DNA of 64,000 nucleotides from Microbacterium paraoxydans (GTDB lineage: Bacteria; Actinomycetota; Actinomycetes; Actinomycetales; Microbacteriaceae). The stretch spans positions 2,914,001-2,978,000 of the forward strand of contig NZ_LT629770.1 of assembly GCF_900105335.1 (NCBI RefSeq), in the 5' to 3' direction. The position numbers and the translations under genes were made by a program. The notes under the pieces are model-generated. The model did not search any database, was not told the DNA's origin, and worked only from the letters and a program-made list of their open reading frames with translations. Shown one piece after another: positions 9,104-16,372 of the stretch (positions are counted from its first letter, which is position 1; the number at the start of each line of letters is the position of its first letter).

Positions 9104-10270
9104 CTAGAGCTGGTGGCCGAGCTTGTACTCGCCCTGCTTGTACTCCGGCATCGACTTTTCGCCCTCGTCCGCGCGGGTGTAGGAGAAACCGTCGGCGCCG
9201 ATCGTCACGGCCATCTCGCTGGAGTCCGTGCGGGCGACGACGGGCTGCGGGTTGCCGTCGAGGTCGAGCACGAGCGAGGCGTCGGTGTACCAGGAGGGCA
9301 CCACCGGGGTGCCCCACCAGTCGCGGCGCTGGTTGTCGTGCACGTCCCAGGTGACGACCGGGTTGTCCGGGTCGCCCGTGTAGTAGTCCTGCGTGTAGAT
9401 CTCGACGCGGTGGCCGTCCGGGTCGCGCAGGTAGAGGTAGAACGCGTTGGAGACGCCGTGCCGGCCGGGGCCGCGCTCGATGGCGTCGGAGCGGCGCAGC
9501 GCCCCGAGCTTGTCGCAGATCGCGAGGATGTTGTGCTTCTCGTGCGTCGCGAAGGCGACGTGGTGCATGCGCGGACCGTCGCCGCCCGTCGCCGCGGTGT
9601 CGTGCACGGTGGGCTTGCGGCGCATCCACGCGGCGTACACGGTGCCCTCGTCGTCCTGGATGTCCTCCGTCACGCGGAAGCCGAGGTCCTGGTAGTGGCG
9701 CACCGCGCGCGGCACGTCGGGGGTGACCTGGTTGAAGTGGTCGAGGCGCACGAGCTCGCCGGGGGTGTGCAGGTCGTACCGCCAGGACAGGCGCTCCACG
9801 TGCTCGGTGGCGTAGAAGAACTCGTACGGGAAGCCGAGCGGGTCGACGACGCGCACGGAGTCGCCGATGCCCTTCACGAAACCGTTCTCCTGACGACGGA
9901 CGTCGCAGCCGAGCTCCGTGTAGAACTCCACGGCGCGGTCGAGGTCCTCCGCGGCGCGCACCCGGTACGAGAACGCGGCGACCGCGGCGATGGGCCCCTG
10001 ACGCAGGACGAGGTTGTGGTGGATGAACTCCTCGGTCGAGCGCAGGTAGATCGCCTCGTCGTCCTCCTCGGTCACGTACAGGCCCAGGATGTCGACGTAG
10101 AACTGCCGCGAGGCGGCCAGGTCGGTCACGACGAGCTCCATGTACGCGCAGCGCAGGATGTCCGGCGGCGTGCTCTTCGGCGTCGCGACGGGGTTGTCGC
10201 TCTGGATCGGGGCCTCCTGGCTCACGTAGTAGCCGGAGGAGGTGAGGGTCTTGGCGGTCTTGTCGGTCAT
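9104..10270 (-). CDS. hpaD: Homoprotocatechuate 2,3-dioxygenase, VOC extradiol type
   Basis: This 388-residue type I extradiol dioxygenase opens the ring of 3,4-dihydroxyphenylacetate between C2 and C3. Two vicinal-oxygen-chelate modules are visible (about 38-155 and 172-300). The probable metal ligands are H178 (LDHFNQVTPD), the His pair at 236-237 (MHHVAFATH) and E290 (GHRVEIYTQDYYTGDP). It resembles the actinobacterial enzyme type characterised in Brevibacterium fuscum rather than the unrelated LigB-fold HpaD of E. coli. A long N-terminal extension (1-35) and a C-terminal lid (310-388) are present. Confidence 0.94.
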   Translation of the reverse strand: MTDKTAKTLTSSGYYVSQEAPIQSDNPVATPKSTPPDILRCAYMELVVTDLAASRQFYVDILGLYVTEEDDEAIYLRSTEEFIHHNLVLRQGPIAAVAAFSYRVRAAEDLDRAVEFYTELGCDVRRQENGFVKGIGDSVRVVDPLGFPYEFFYATEHVERLSWRYDLHTPGELVRLDHFNQVTPDVPRAVRHYQDLGFRVTEDIQDDEGTVYAAWMRRKPTVHDTAATGGDGPRMHHVAFATHEKHNILAICDKLGALRRSDAIERGPGRHGVSNAFYLYLRDPDGHRVEIYTQDYYTGDPDNPVVTWDVHDNQRRDWWGTPVVPSWYTDASLVLDLDGNPQPVVARTDSSEMAVTIGADGFSYTRADEGEKSMPEYKQGEYKLGHQL

Positions 10271-10300
10271 GTCAGCGTCCTTGCTTGTGTCCGGCGGGCG

Positions 10301-11800
10301 TCAGTTCTTGCCGAACGTCGGGTTGTGCGGGGTCGAGGCGAGCGTGATGTGCACGCTCTGCTGGTCGGTGTAGAAGTCGATGGAGCGGTAGCCGCCCTCG
10401 TGGCCCAGGCCCGACGCCTTCACGCCGCCGAACGGCGTGCGGAGGTCACGGACGTTGTTGCTGTTCAGCCACACCATGCCGGCCTCGACGGACTGCGCGA
10501 ACGTGTGGGCGCGCTTGAGGTCGTTCGTCCAGATGTAAGCGGCGAGGCCGTACTTCGTGTTGTTCGCGAGCGCCAGTGCCTCCTCGTCGGAGTCGAACGG
10601 GGTGATGGCGACGACCGGGCCGAAGATCTCCTCCTGGAAGATGCGGGCGTCGGGGGCGACGTCGGCGAACACCGTCGGGGCGACGAAGTTCCCCTCCTCG
10701 AAGCCCTCGGGACGACCGCCACCGGCGACCAGGCGGCCCTCGGTCTTGCCGATCTCGACGTAGGACATCACCTTGTCGTAGTGCTCGGGGTGCACGAGCG
10801 CGCCGACCTCGGTCTCGGGGTCGTGCGGGTAGCCGACCTTGACGCGCTGCGCCTGCGCGGCATAGCGCTCCACGAACTCGTCGTAGATCGAGCGCTCCAC
10901 GATGATGCGGGACCCGGCGGTGCAGCGCTCGCCGTTGAGGGAGAAGACGCCGAAGATGGTGGCGTCGACGGCGGCCTCCAGGTCGGCGTCTGCGAAGACC
11001 ACGGCGGGCGACTTGCCGCCGAGCTCCATCGACAGGCCCTTGAGGAACGGCGCGGCGTTGCCGAAGATGATCTGCCCCGTGCGGCTCTCGCCGGTGAAGG
11101 AGATGAGCGGCACGTCAGGGTGCTTCACCAGCGCGTCGCCGGCGTCTTCGCCGAGGCCGTTGACGAGGTTGAAGACGCCCTGCGGGAGCCCCGCCTCCTC
11201 GAAGATGCCCGCCCACAGCGAGGCGGAGAGGGGCGTGAACTCGGCCGGCTTGAGGACGACCGTGTTGCCGGTCGCGAGCGCGGGGCCGAGCTTCCAGGAC
11301 TCGAGCATGAACGGCGTGTTCCACGGGGTGATGAGCCCGGCGACGCCGATCGGCTTGCGGTTGACGTAGTTCATCTGCTTGCCCGGCACCTTGAAGGCGT
11401 CGTCGGCCTGGGCGACGATCAGGTCGGCGAAGAAGCGGAAGTTCTCGGCGGCGCGGCGGGCCTGACCGAGGGCCTGGGTGATCGGCAGGCCGGAGTCGTA
11501 CGACTCCAGCTCCGCGAGCCGGGCGTCGCGCGACTCCACGATGTCGGCGATCCTGTGCAGCACGCGCGAGCGCTCGCGGGGGAGCATGCGCGGCCAGGGG
11601 CCCTCGTCGAAGGCGCGCTTGGCGGCGGCGACGGCCCGCTCGATGTCGGCCTTCTTGCCGGCGGCGGCCGTCGTGTAGGTCTGGTTCGTCACCGGGTCGA
11701 GCACGTCGAACGTGTCGCCGTCGATCGAGTCGACGAAGGCGCCGTCGATGTAGTGCTGGATGTGGTCGGGCAGGTCGGCGGGGATGCGGGAGTCGGTCAT
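10301..11800 (-). CDS. hpaE: 5-carboxymethyl-2-hydroxymuconate semialdehyde dehydrogenase
   Basis: An NAD-dependent aldehyde dehydrogenase of 499 residues that oxidises the ring-cleavage product of HpaD. It has TPWNTPFMLESWKLGPALA near residue 150, the catalytic Glu in MELGGKSPAVVF, the nucleophilic Cys in NGERCTAGSRII, and the C-terminal TPFGGVKASGLGHEGG. The start is ATG at 11800, overlapping the gntR stop by 4 bp (ATGA); a longer in-frame opening upstream runs through gntR and is not used. The specific role is taken from its place between gntR and hpaD. Confidence 0.93.
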   Translation of the reverse strand: MTDSRIPADLPDHIQHYIDGAFVDSIDGDTFDVLDPVTNQTYTTAAAGKKADIERAVAAAKRAFDEGPWPRMLPRERSRVLHRIADIVESRDARLAELESYDSGLPITQALGQARRAAENFRFFADLIVAQADDAFKVPGKQMNYVNRKPIGVAGLITPWNTPFMLESWKLGPALATGNTVVLKPAEFTPLSASLWAGIFEEAGLPQGVFNLVNGLGEDAGDALVKHPDVPLISFTGESRTGQIIFGNAAPFLKGLSMELGGKSPAVVFADADLEAAVDATIFGVFSLNGERCTAGSRIIVERSIYDEFVERYAAQAQRVKVGYPHDPETEVGALVHPEHYDKVMSYVEIGKTEGRLVAGGGRPEGFEEGNFVAPTVFADVAPDARIFQEEIFGPVVAITPFDSDEEALALANNTKYGLAAYIWTNDLKRAHTFAQSVEAGMVWLNSNNVRDLRTPFGGVKASGLGHEGGYRSIDFYTDQQSVHITLASTPHNPTFGKN

Positions 11801-12483
11801 GATGCTTCTCCTTCGGCGGGGACGGAACGGGTGTGCAGGGCGTCGAGGAACGCGTCCCTCGTGCGCCACCGGTGGTTGCGGGCGGCGAGCTCGATCTCCA
11901 GCGGCTCGGCGCCGTCGCGGATCAGCTCGAGGATCTGGGTGTGCTCGTCGACCGAGTGGTGGGCGCGGCCGGGCACGTAGGCGAAGGTCGAGTCGCGGAT
12001 GCCGGACAGCCGGGCCCAGCCGCGGTGCACGAGGTCGAGCAGGTGCGGGTTGGGGCACGGCTCGAACAGCACGGAGTGGAACTGCCGGTTGAGCTCGGTG
12101 AACGTGTGCGGGTCGAAGTGGTCGAGCAGGCGGCTCATGCGCTCGTTGACCTCCGCGGCCTGCGTGAGCGCGTCGGCGTCGAGCAGGGGAGCGGAGAGCG
12201 CGGTGGCCGCCCCTTCGACGAGTCCGAGCGTCTGCATGGTGTGCGCGTATTCGCCCTCGTCCACGAGGGTCACGCGGGCGCCGACGTTGCGCTCGAAGGT
12301 CACGAGCCCCTCGGCCTCCAGGCGGCGGATCGCCTCGCGCACCGGGACCACGCTCATCCCCAGCTCCTCGGCGATCGGACCGAGGACCAGGCGGTAGCCG
12401 GGACCGTAGGTGTGCGCCGAGATGCGCGCGCGGATCCAGGCGTACGCCTGCTCCGACTTGCTGGCGCTCTCGACCGTGCTCAC
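11797..12483 (-). CDS. GntR-family regulator, FCD type
   Basis: A 228-residue regulator with an N-terminal winged helix (MSVVPVREAIRRLEAEGLV, about 42-60) and an all-helical FCD ligand domain. Its His residues, including FTELNRQFHSVLF and VDEHTQILELI, typically bind a metal and a carboxylate ligand. It lies inside the hpa operon, between hpaG-RraA (GTGA overlap) and hpaE (ATGA overlap), so it is expected to be autoregulated. The probable effector is an aromatic acid or pathway intermediate, and the probable target is the divergent promoter region near 14 kb. Both are inferences. Confidence 0.9.
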   Translation of the reverse strand: MSTVESASKSEQAYAWIRARISAHTYGPGYRLVLGPIAEELGMSVVPVREAIRRLEAEGLVTFERNVGARVTLVDEGEYAHTMQTLGLVEGAATALSAPLLDADALTQAAEVNERMSRLLDHFDPHTFTELNRQFHSVLFEPCPNPHLLDLVHRGWARLSGIRDSTFAYVPGRAHHSVDEHTQILELIRDGAEPLEIELAARNHRWRTRDAFLDALHTRSVPAEGEAS

Positions 12484-13952
12484 TTCCGCTCCGCTCCAGT
12501 GCCTGTCGCCTGCTCGTAGCGGGCGCGCCACTCGGCGTTCATCGGGAAGAGGCCGTCGACCGGGTGCCCGGCGGCGACCTGCTCGGCGATCCAGGCGTCC
12601 TCGATCTCCTGGGCCACGGCGTCGGCGGCGACCTCGGCGGCGAGAGCCGGGGGGATCACGATCACGCCGTCGCTGTCGCCGACGATGATGTCGCCGGGCT
12701 GCACGGTGGCACCGCCGCACGAGATCGTCACGTCGACGTCCCACGGCACGTGCTTGCGGCCGAGCACCGAGGGGTGAGCGCCCTGCGAGAAGACCGGGAG
12801 TCCGATCTCGGCTACGGCCTGGAAGTCGCGCACACCGCCGTCGGTGACCACGCCCGCCGCGCCGCGGGTCTGCGCGCGCAGGGCGAGGATGTCGCCGAGC
12901 GTGCCGGTGGTCGCGTCGCCGCGGGCCTCGATGACGATGACCTCGCCTTCGGCGACCGCGTCGAACGCGCGCTTCTGGGCGTTGTACCCACCGCCGTGGG
13001 TGCGGAAGAGGTCTTCGCGGAACGGCACGAAGCGGAGGGTCTTCGCGGTGCCGACGATCTTCGTGCCCGGGAGGTTGGCGGAGACCCCGTCGATGAAGCA
13101 GGAGTGGTGTCCGCGCTTGCGCAGCTGTGCCGAGAGGCCGGCGGTGGGGGCTTCGAGGAGCTGCGCGCGGAGCTCCGGGGTGAGCGTGGGCGCCGTGTCC
13201 TCGACGGGCAGGCCGGCGAGCTCGCGGGAGCCCCAGGCCTCGGTGCGCTGGAGGTCGTCGACCGCGGGGAGCGAGCCGAGGTCGCCGTCGAAGGGGACAT
13301 CCCCCTGCGTGACGGTCGTGACCAGACGGCCGGACGTGGGGGCGCCGGGGGTGTCCGGGGCGTCGACCTCGATCTCGACCACGTCGCCGGGGACGATGAC
13401 CGACGAGCCCGCGGGGGTGCCGGTGAGGATCACGTCGCCGGTCTCCAGCGTGAAGTGCTGGGAGAGGTCGGCGACGAGCTGGGCCAGCGGGAAGATGAGC
13501 CCGGCGGTGGTGTCGTCCTGGCGGAGCTCGCCGTTCACCCAGGCGCGCACGCGGAGGGCCGCCGGGTCGACCGTGCGGGCGTCGATCAGCTCCGGACCGA
13601 GCGGGGTGTACCCGTCGCCGCCCTTGGAGCGGACGTTGGAGCCCTTGTCGTTGGCGCGCAGATCGTAGAGACCGAGGTCGTTCGCGGCGGTCACCCACTG
13701 CACGTGATCCCAGGCGTCGGCGAGGGCGACCCGGCGGGCCGGGGCGCCGATGATCAGCGCGATCTCCCCCTCGAACGCGAGCAGCTCGGTGCCGGCGGGG
13801 CGCTCGACGGTGCCGCCGGAGACCCCGACCGAACTGGCCGGCTTGAAGAAATAGGAGGGGTGGGCGGGGCGTCGACCGCGCTGGTCGGCCCGCGAGGCGT
13901 AGCTCAGGTGGATCGCGATGATCTTCCCCGGGCGGGCGATGGTGTCCGTCAC
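12480..13952 (-). CDS. hpaG: HpaG-like FAH enzyme fused to RraA-like domain
   Basis: A 490-residue two-domain protein. Residues 1-235 form an FAH-fold domain with metal-site acids (FEGEIALIIG, E61/E63; ANDLG, D92), NDKGSNVRSKGGDG and LTGTPAG, as in the HpaG isomerase/decarboxylase. Residues about 258-470 are an RraA / HMG-aldolase-like domain with TDGGVRDFQAV (R375, D376). HpaG acts between HpaE and HpaH; the second half could split or decarboxylate a 2-oxo diacid. The two are usually separate proteins. The start is GTG at 13952 after an aggagg site. This is the first gene of the operon, divergent from the importer. Confidence 0.88.
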   Translation of the reverse strand: MTDTIARPGKIIAIHLSYASRADQRGRRPAHPSYFFKPASSVGVSGGTVERPAGTELLAFEGEIALIIGAPARRVALADAWDHVQWVTAANDLGLYDLRANDKGSNVRSKGGDGYTPLGPELIDARTVDPAALRVRAWVNGELRQDDTTAGLIFPLAQLVADLSQHFTLETGDVILTGTPAGSSVIVPGDVVEIEVDAPDTPGAPTSGRLVTTVTQGDVPFDGDLGSLPAVDDLQRTEAWGSRELAGLPVEDTAPTLTPELRAQLLEAPTAGLSAQLRKRGHHSCFIDGVSANLPGTKIVGTAKTLRFVPFREDLFRTHGGGYNAQKRAFDAVAEGEVIVIEARGDATTGTLGDILALRAQTRGAAGVVTDGGVRDFQAVAEIGLPVFSQGAHPSVLGRKHVPWDVDVTISCGGATVQPGDIIVGDSDGVIVIPPALAAEVAADAVAQEIEDAWIAEQVAAGHPVDGLFPMNAEWRARYEQATGTGAERK

Positions 13953-13983
13953 GGATGCGCCTCCTCGCGCTCGTCAGGACGCG

Positions 13984-14031
13984 TTGTGCGTCGTATCCGA
14001 AATCATATATCATCGTCTCACCCCTCGGCAA
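13984..14031. promoter_or_regulatory. Divergent overlapping promoters, hpa operon and importer
   Basis: An unusually AT-rich patch lies between hpaG and the importer gene. On the plus strand ttgtgc (13984-13989) and tatcat (14008-14013) are 18 bp apart. On the minus strand TTGCCG (14026-14031) and TATGAT (14002-14007) are also 18 bp apart, so the two -10 boxes abut. The direct repeat atcat-at-atcat (14002-14013) covers both and is the obvious place for a regulator such as the operon's GntR protein. The boxes are read by eye. Confidence 0.55.
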
Positions 14032-14095
14032 GCAGATCGGATTCACGTCCGGGCGCGCCGTGACAACGCGGTCACAAGCACAAAGGAGACACCCC

Positions 14096-15475
14096 ATGAG
14101 CGGGCAGTCACAGGGTGGGTTCACGCCCACCGGAACCATCGCGACGGCGGCCGACCGGCGTCGTGTCGTCTTCGCCACCGTCGTCGGGACCACCGTCGAG
14201 TGGTACGACTTCTTCATCTACGCCACGGCGGTCGGGCTCGTCTTCGGACAGCTCTTCTTCGCGCCGCTCGGCGCCAACAGCGCTCTCGTCGGCTTCGCCA
14301 CGGTCGGTGTGAGCTTCCTCTTCCGGCCCCTCGGCGCGTTCCTCGCCGGCCACTACGGCGACAAGCTCGGCCGCAAGGCCGTGCTGATGTGGACGCTGAT
14401 CCTCATGGGGGCCGCGACCGCCCTGATCGGTCTGCTCCCCACGTACGAGACCATCGGCGTCATGGCGCCGGTCCTCCTCGTGCTGCTGCGCATCGTGCAG
14501 GGCATCTCGGCCGGCGGCGAGTGGGGCGGCGCAGTGCTGATGGCCGTCGAGCACGCCCCGCGCAAGAAGCGCGGCATCTTCGGCGCCTCCCCGCAGATCG
14601 GCGTGCCGCTCGGCCTGCTGCTCGCCTCGGGCGTCATGGCGCTGATGACCGCGATCGCTCCGGGCGACCAGTTCCTCGCGTGGGGCTGGCGCGTGCCGTT
14701 CCTGCTGAGCGTCGTGCTGATCCTCGTGGGCTACTACGTCCGCCGTCGGGTGGAGGAGAGCCCGGTGTTCGCCGAGCTCGCCGAGCGCAAGGAGAAGGCG
14801 AAGATGCCGATCGTGCAGCTCTTCCGCAAGCACCTGCTGCTCGTCATCATCGCGGCCCTCGTCTTCGCCGGGAACAACGCCGTGGGCTACATGACCACCG
14901 GCGGCTACATCCAGGGCTACGCCACGAACCCCGAAGGGCCCATCGGCCTCGAGCGCGGGCCCGTGCTGTGGGCGGTCACCGGATCGGCCGTGACCTGGCT
15001 GCTCACCACGCTGCTGGCCGGCTGGGTGTCCGACCGCATCGGCCGTCGCACGACCTACCTCATCGGCTGGGTGCTCCAGCTCGTCGGCGTGTTCACGCTG
15101 TTCCCGCTCGTCAACACGGGTGACGTGGGGCTGCTGTTCGCGGGTCTCGCGATCCTCACGATCGGCCTGGGCTTCACCTACGGGCCGCAGGCGGCGCTGT
15201 ACACCGAGCTGTTCCCCGCGAGCATCCGGTTCTCCGGTGTCTCCATCTCGTACGCGATCGGCGCGATCGCCGGTGGCGCCTTCGCGCCCACGATCGCGAC
15301 GTTCATCGTCGATCAGACCGGCTCCACCGAGGCGGTCACCTGGTACCTCGCGGGCATGACCCTCCTCGGCCTCGTCGCCACGCTCCTGCTGCGCGACCGC
15401 TCGGGCATCCCGCTCGGTCCGGACCATGAGGAGGAGCAGTCGGTCAGCCCGATCCGCGGGCTCGCGAAGGTCTGA
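14096..15475 (+). CDS. MHS-family (MFS) aromatic-acid symporter
   Basis: A 459-residue proton symporter of the metabolite:H+ symporter family (relatives of ShiA and KgtP). Markers are TTVEWYDFFIYATAVGLVF in helix 1, FRPLGAFLAGHYGDKLGRK, QGISAGGEWGGAVLMAVEHAP and a 12-helix pattern. The ATG at 14096 follows an aaaggag site at 14082-14088. Divergence from the hpa operon suggests it imports a hydroxyphenylacetate-type substrate, but the family alone does not prove that. A second MHS protein (48832-50151) serves the paa genes. A terminator follows. Confidence 0.88.
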   Translation: MSGQSQGGFTPTGTIATAADRRRVVFATVVGTTVEWYDFFIYATAVGLVFGQLFFAPLGANSALVGFATVGVSFLFRPLGAFLAGHYGDKLGRKAVLMWTLILMGAATALIGLLPTYETIGVMAPVLLVLLRIVQGISAGGEWGGAVLMAVEHAPRKKRGIFGASPQIGVPLGLLLASGVMALMTAIAPGDQFLAWGWRVPFLLSVVLILVGYYVRRRVEESPVFAELAERKEKAKMPIVQLFRKHLLLVIIAALVFAGNNAVGYMTTGGYIQGYATNPEGPIGLERGPVLWAVTGSAVTWLLTTLLAGWVSDRIGRRTTYLIGWVLQLVGVFTLFPLVNTGDVGLLFAGLAILTIGLGFTYGPQAALYTELFPASIRFSGVSISYAIGAIAGGAFAPTIATFIVDQTGSTEAVTWYLAGMTLLGLVATLLLRDRSGIPLGPDHEEEQSVSPIRGLAKV

Positions 15476-15488
15476 CCCGCCCCTGCCA

Positions 15489-15525
15489 CGAGAGCGCACG
15501 TCCCGTCCCGGGGCGTGCGCTCTCG
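15489..15525. terminator. Bidirectional terminator
   Basis: A perfect 12-bp stem (cgagagcgcacg at 15489-15500 with cgtgcgctctcg at 15514-15525) lies between the converging importer and iclR genes. Confidence 0.75.
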
Positions 15526-15536
15526 GGCATTCCGGC

Positions 15537-16244
15537 TCAGCCGTCGAGGGCTTCGCGGATGAGGGCGGCGGAACGCTGGAGTCGCGCGGCGATCTCCGCG
15601 TCGTCCAGGTCGGTGGCCACGTGCACGACCGCGATCGCGGCGGGACGCTGGCCGCGCAGACGCAGCGAGACGGCGACGGACTGCACCGTGGGGATGACCT
15701 CGTCGTGGCTGGTCGCGTACCCGCGTGCGGCGGCGGTGTCGACGTCGGCGCGCAGGGCGGGGGAGATGCCGACGGGCACCTCCGCGCCGTCGAGCTGCGC
15801 GAGGATCGCCTTCCCGGGGGCGCCGACCGTGACGGAGTGCCGGGCGCCGGGCCGCTGCGCGACGCTGGCGACGGCGTGCCGCGGCTCGACGCTGGCGAGG
15901 GTGATGCACTCGGCCCCGTCGAGGACGGCGAGGAAGCAGGTCATGCCGAGCTCGTTCGCGATGGCGGTGAGCTCCGGCAGGGCCTCGGCCTGGAGGTCGT
16001 GGGCGACGCCGGCGGCGAGGGCGGCCATGCGGGCGCCGAGGCTCACGGCGCCGCTCGCGTCGCGGGTGACGAGACCGTGATCCTCGAGGGTGCGGAGGAG
16101 GCGGTAGGCGATGGACCGGTGCACATCGAGGCGTCCGGCGATGTCGTCGATGGTCAGCGCGCCGCGGGCGTCGGCGAGCACCTCGAGGATGCGGATGCCG
16201 CGGCTCAATGTCTGAGAGGCGGGGGTGACGGGGCGCTCGGGCAT
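15537..16244 (-). CDS. IclR-family regulator
   Basis: A 235-residue IclR-type protein. The winged helix-turn-helix covers about 12-72 (LTIDDIAGRLDVHRSIAYRLLRTLEDHGLV) and the GAF-like effector domain about 85-230 (GAPGKAILAQL, RGYATSHDEVIPTVQSVAV). It is transcribed away from the hydroxylase gene, and the shared 128-bp gap holds two perfect dyads, so it most likely controls the hydroxylase and itself. The effector is probably an aromatic acid; whether it activates or represses cannot be told from sequence. Confidence 0.9.
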   Translation of the reverse strand: MPERPVTPASQTLSRGIRILEVLADARGALTIDDIAGRLDVHRSIAYRLLRTLEDHGLVTRDASGAVSLGARMAALAAGVAHDLQAEALPELTAIANELGMTCFLAVLDGAECITLASVEPRHAVASVAQRPGARHSVTVGAPGKAILAQLDGAEVPVGISPALRADVDTAAARGYATSHDEVIPTVQSVAVSLRLRGQRPAAIAVVHVATDLDDAEIAARLQRSAALIREALDG

Positions 16245-16281
16245 GGCTCTCCTTGCGATGCGCGAGGCACCGGTCTAGGCT

Positions 16282-16327
16282 GTGTTCAATAGTAGAACAC
16301 TGTGTTCGAATATAGAACACGGTGTTC
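16282..16327. promoter_or_regulatory. Two tandem 19-bp dyads plus a half-site
   Basis: Two perfect-arm dyads, gtgttcaatagtagaacac (16282-16300) and gtgttcgaatatagaacac (16302-16320), repeat with a 20-bp period. A third gtgttc follows at 16322-16327. The 6-7-6 architecture and the position between the iclR and hydroxylase genes make these strong candidates for the IclR operator. The regular spacing, about two helical turns, would place bound dimers on one face of the DNA. Confidence 0.8.
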
Positions 16328-16372
16328 CTGGACGCAACACCCGACGAAGACGTCCGGAAGGAATCGACGACG

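Noticed and set aside
8438..11980. Very long open frame (about 1180 codons) on the plus strand
   Set aside because: It lies opposite hpaH, hpaD and hpaE, is dominated by Val/Gly/Arg/Asp-rich runs, and has no motif. It is a GC-bias shadow of real genes.
14108..15499. 463-codon frame opposite the MHS importer
   Set aside because: Charged low-complexity antisense translation typical of mirrored transmembrane codons.
16322..16372. Longer start for the hydroxylase gene
   Set aside because: It would begin inside the operator array; ATG at 16373 has a good ribosome site.
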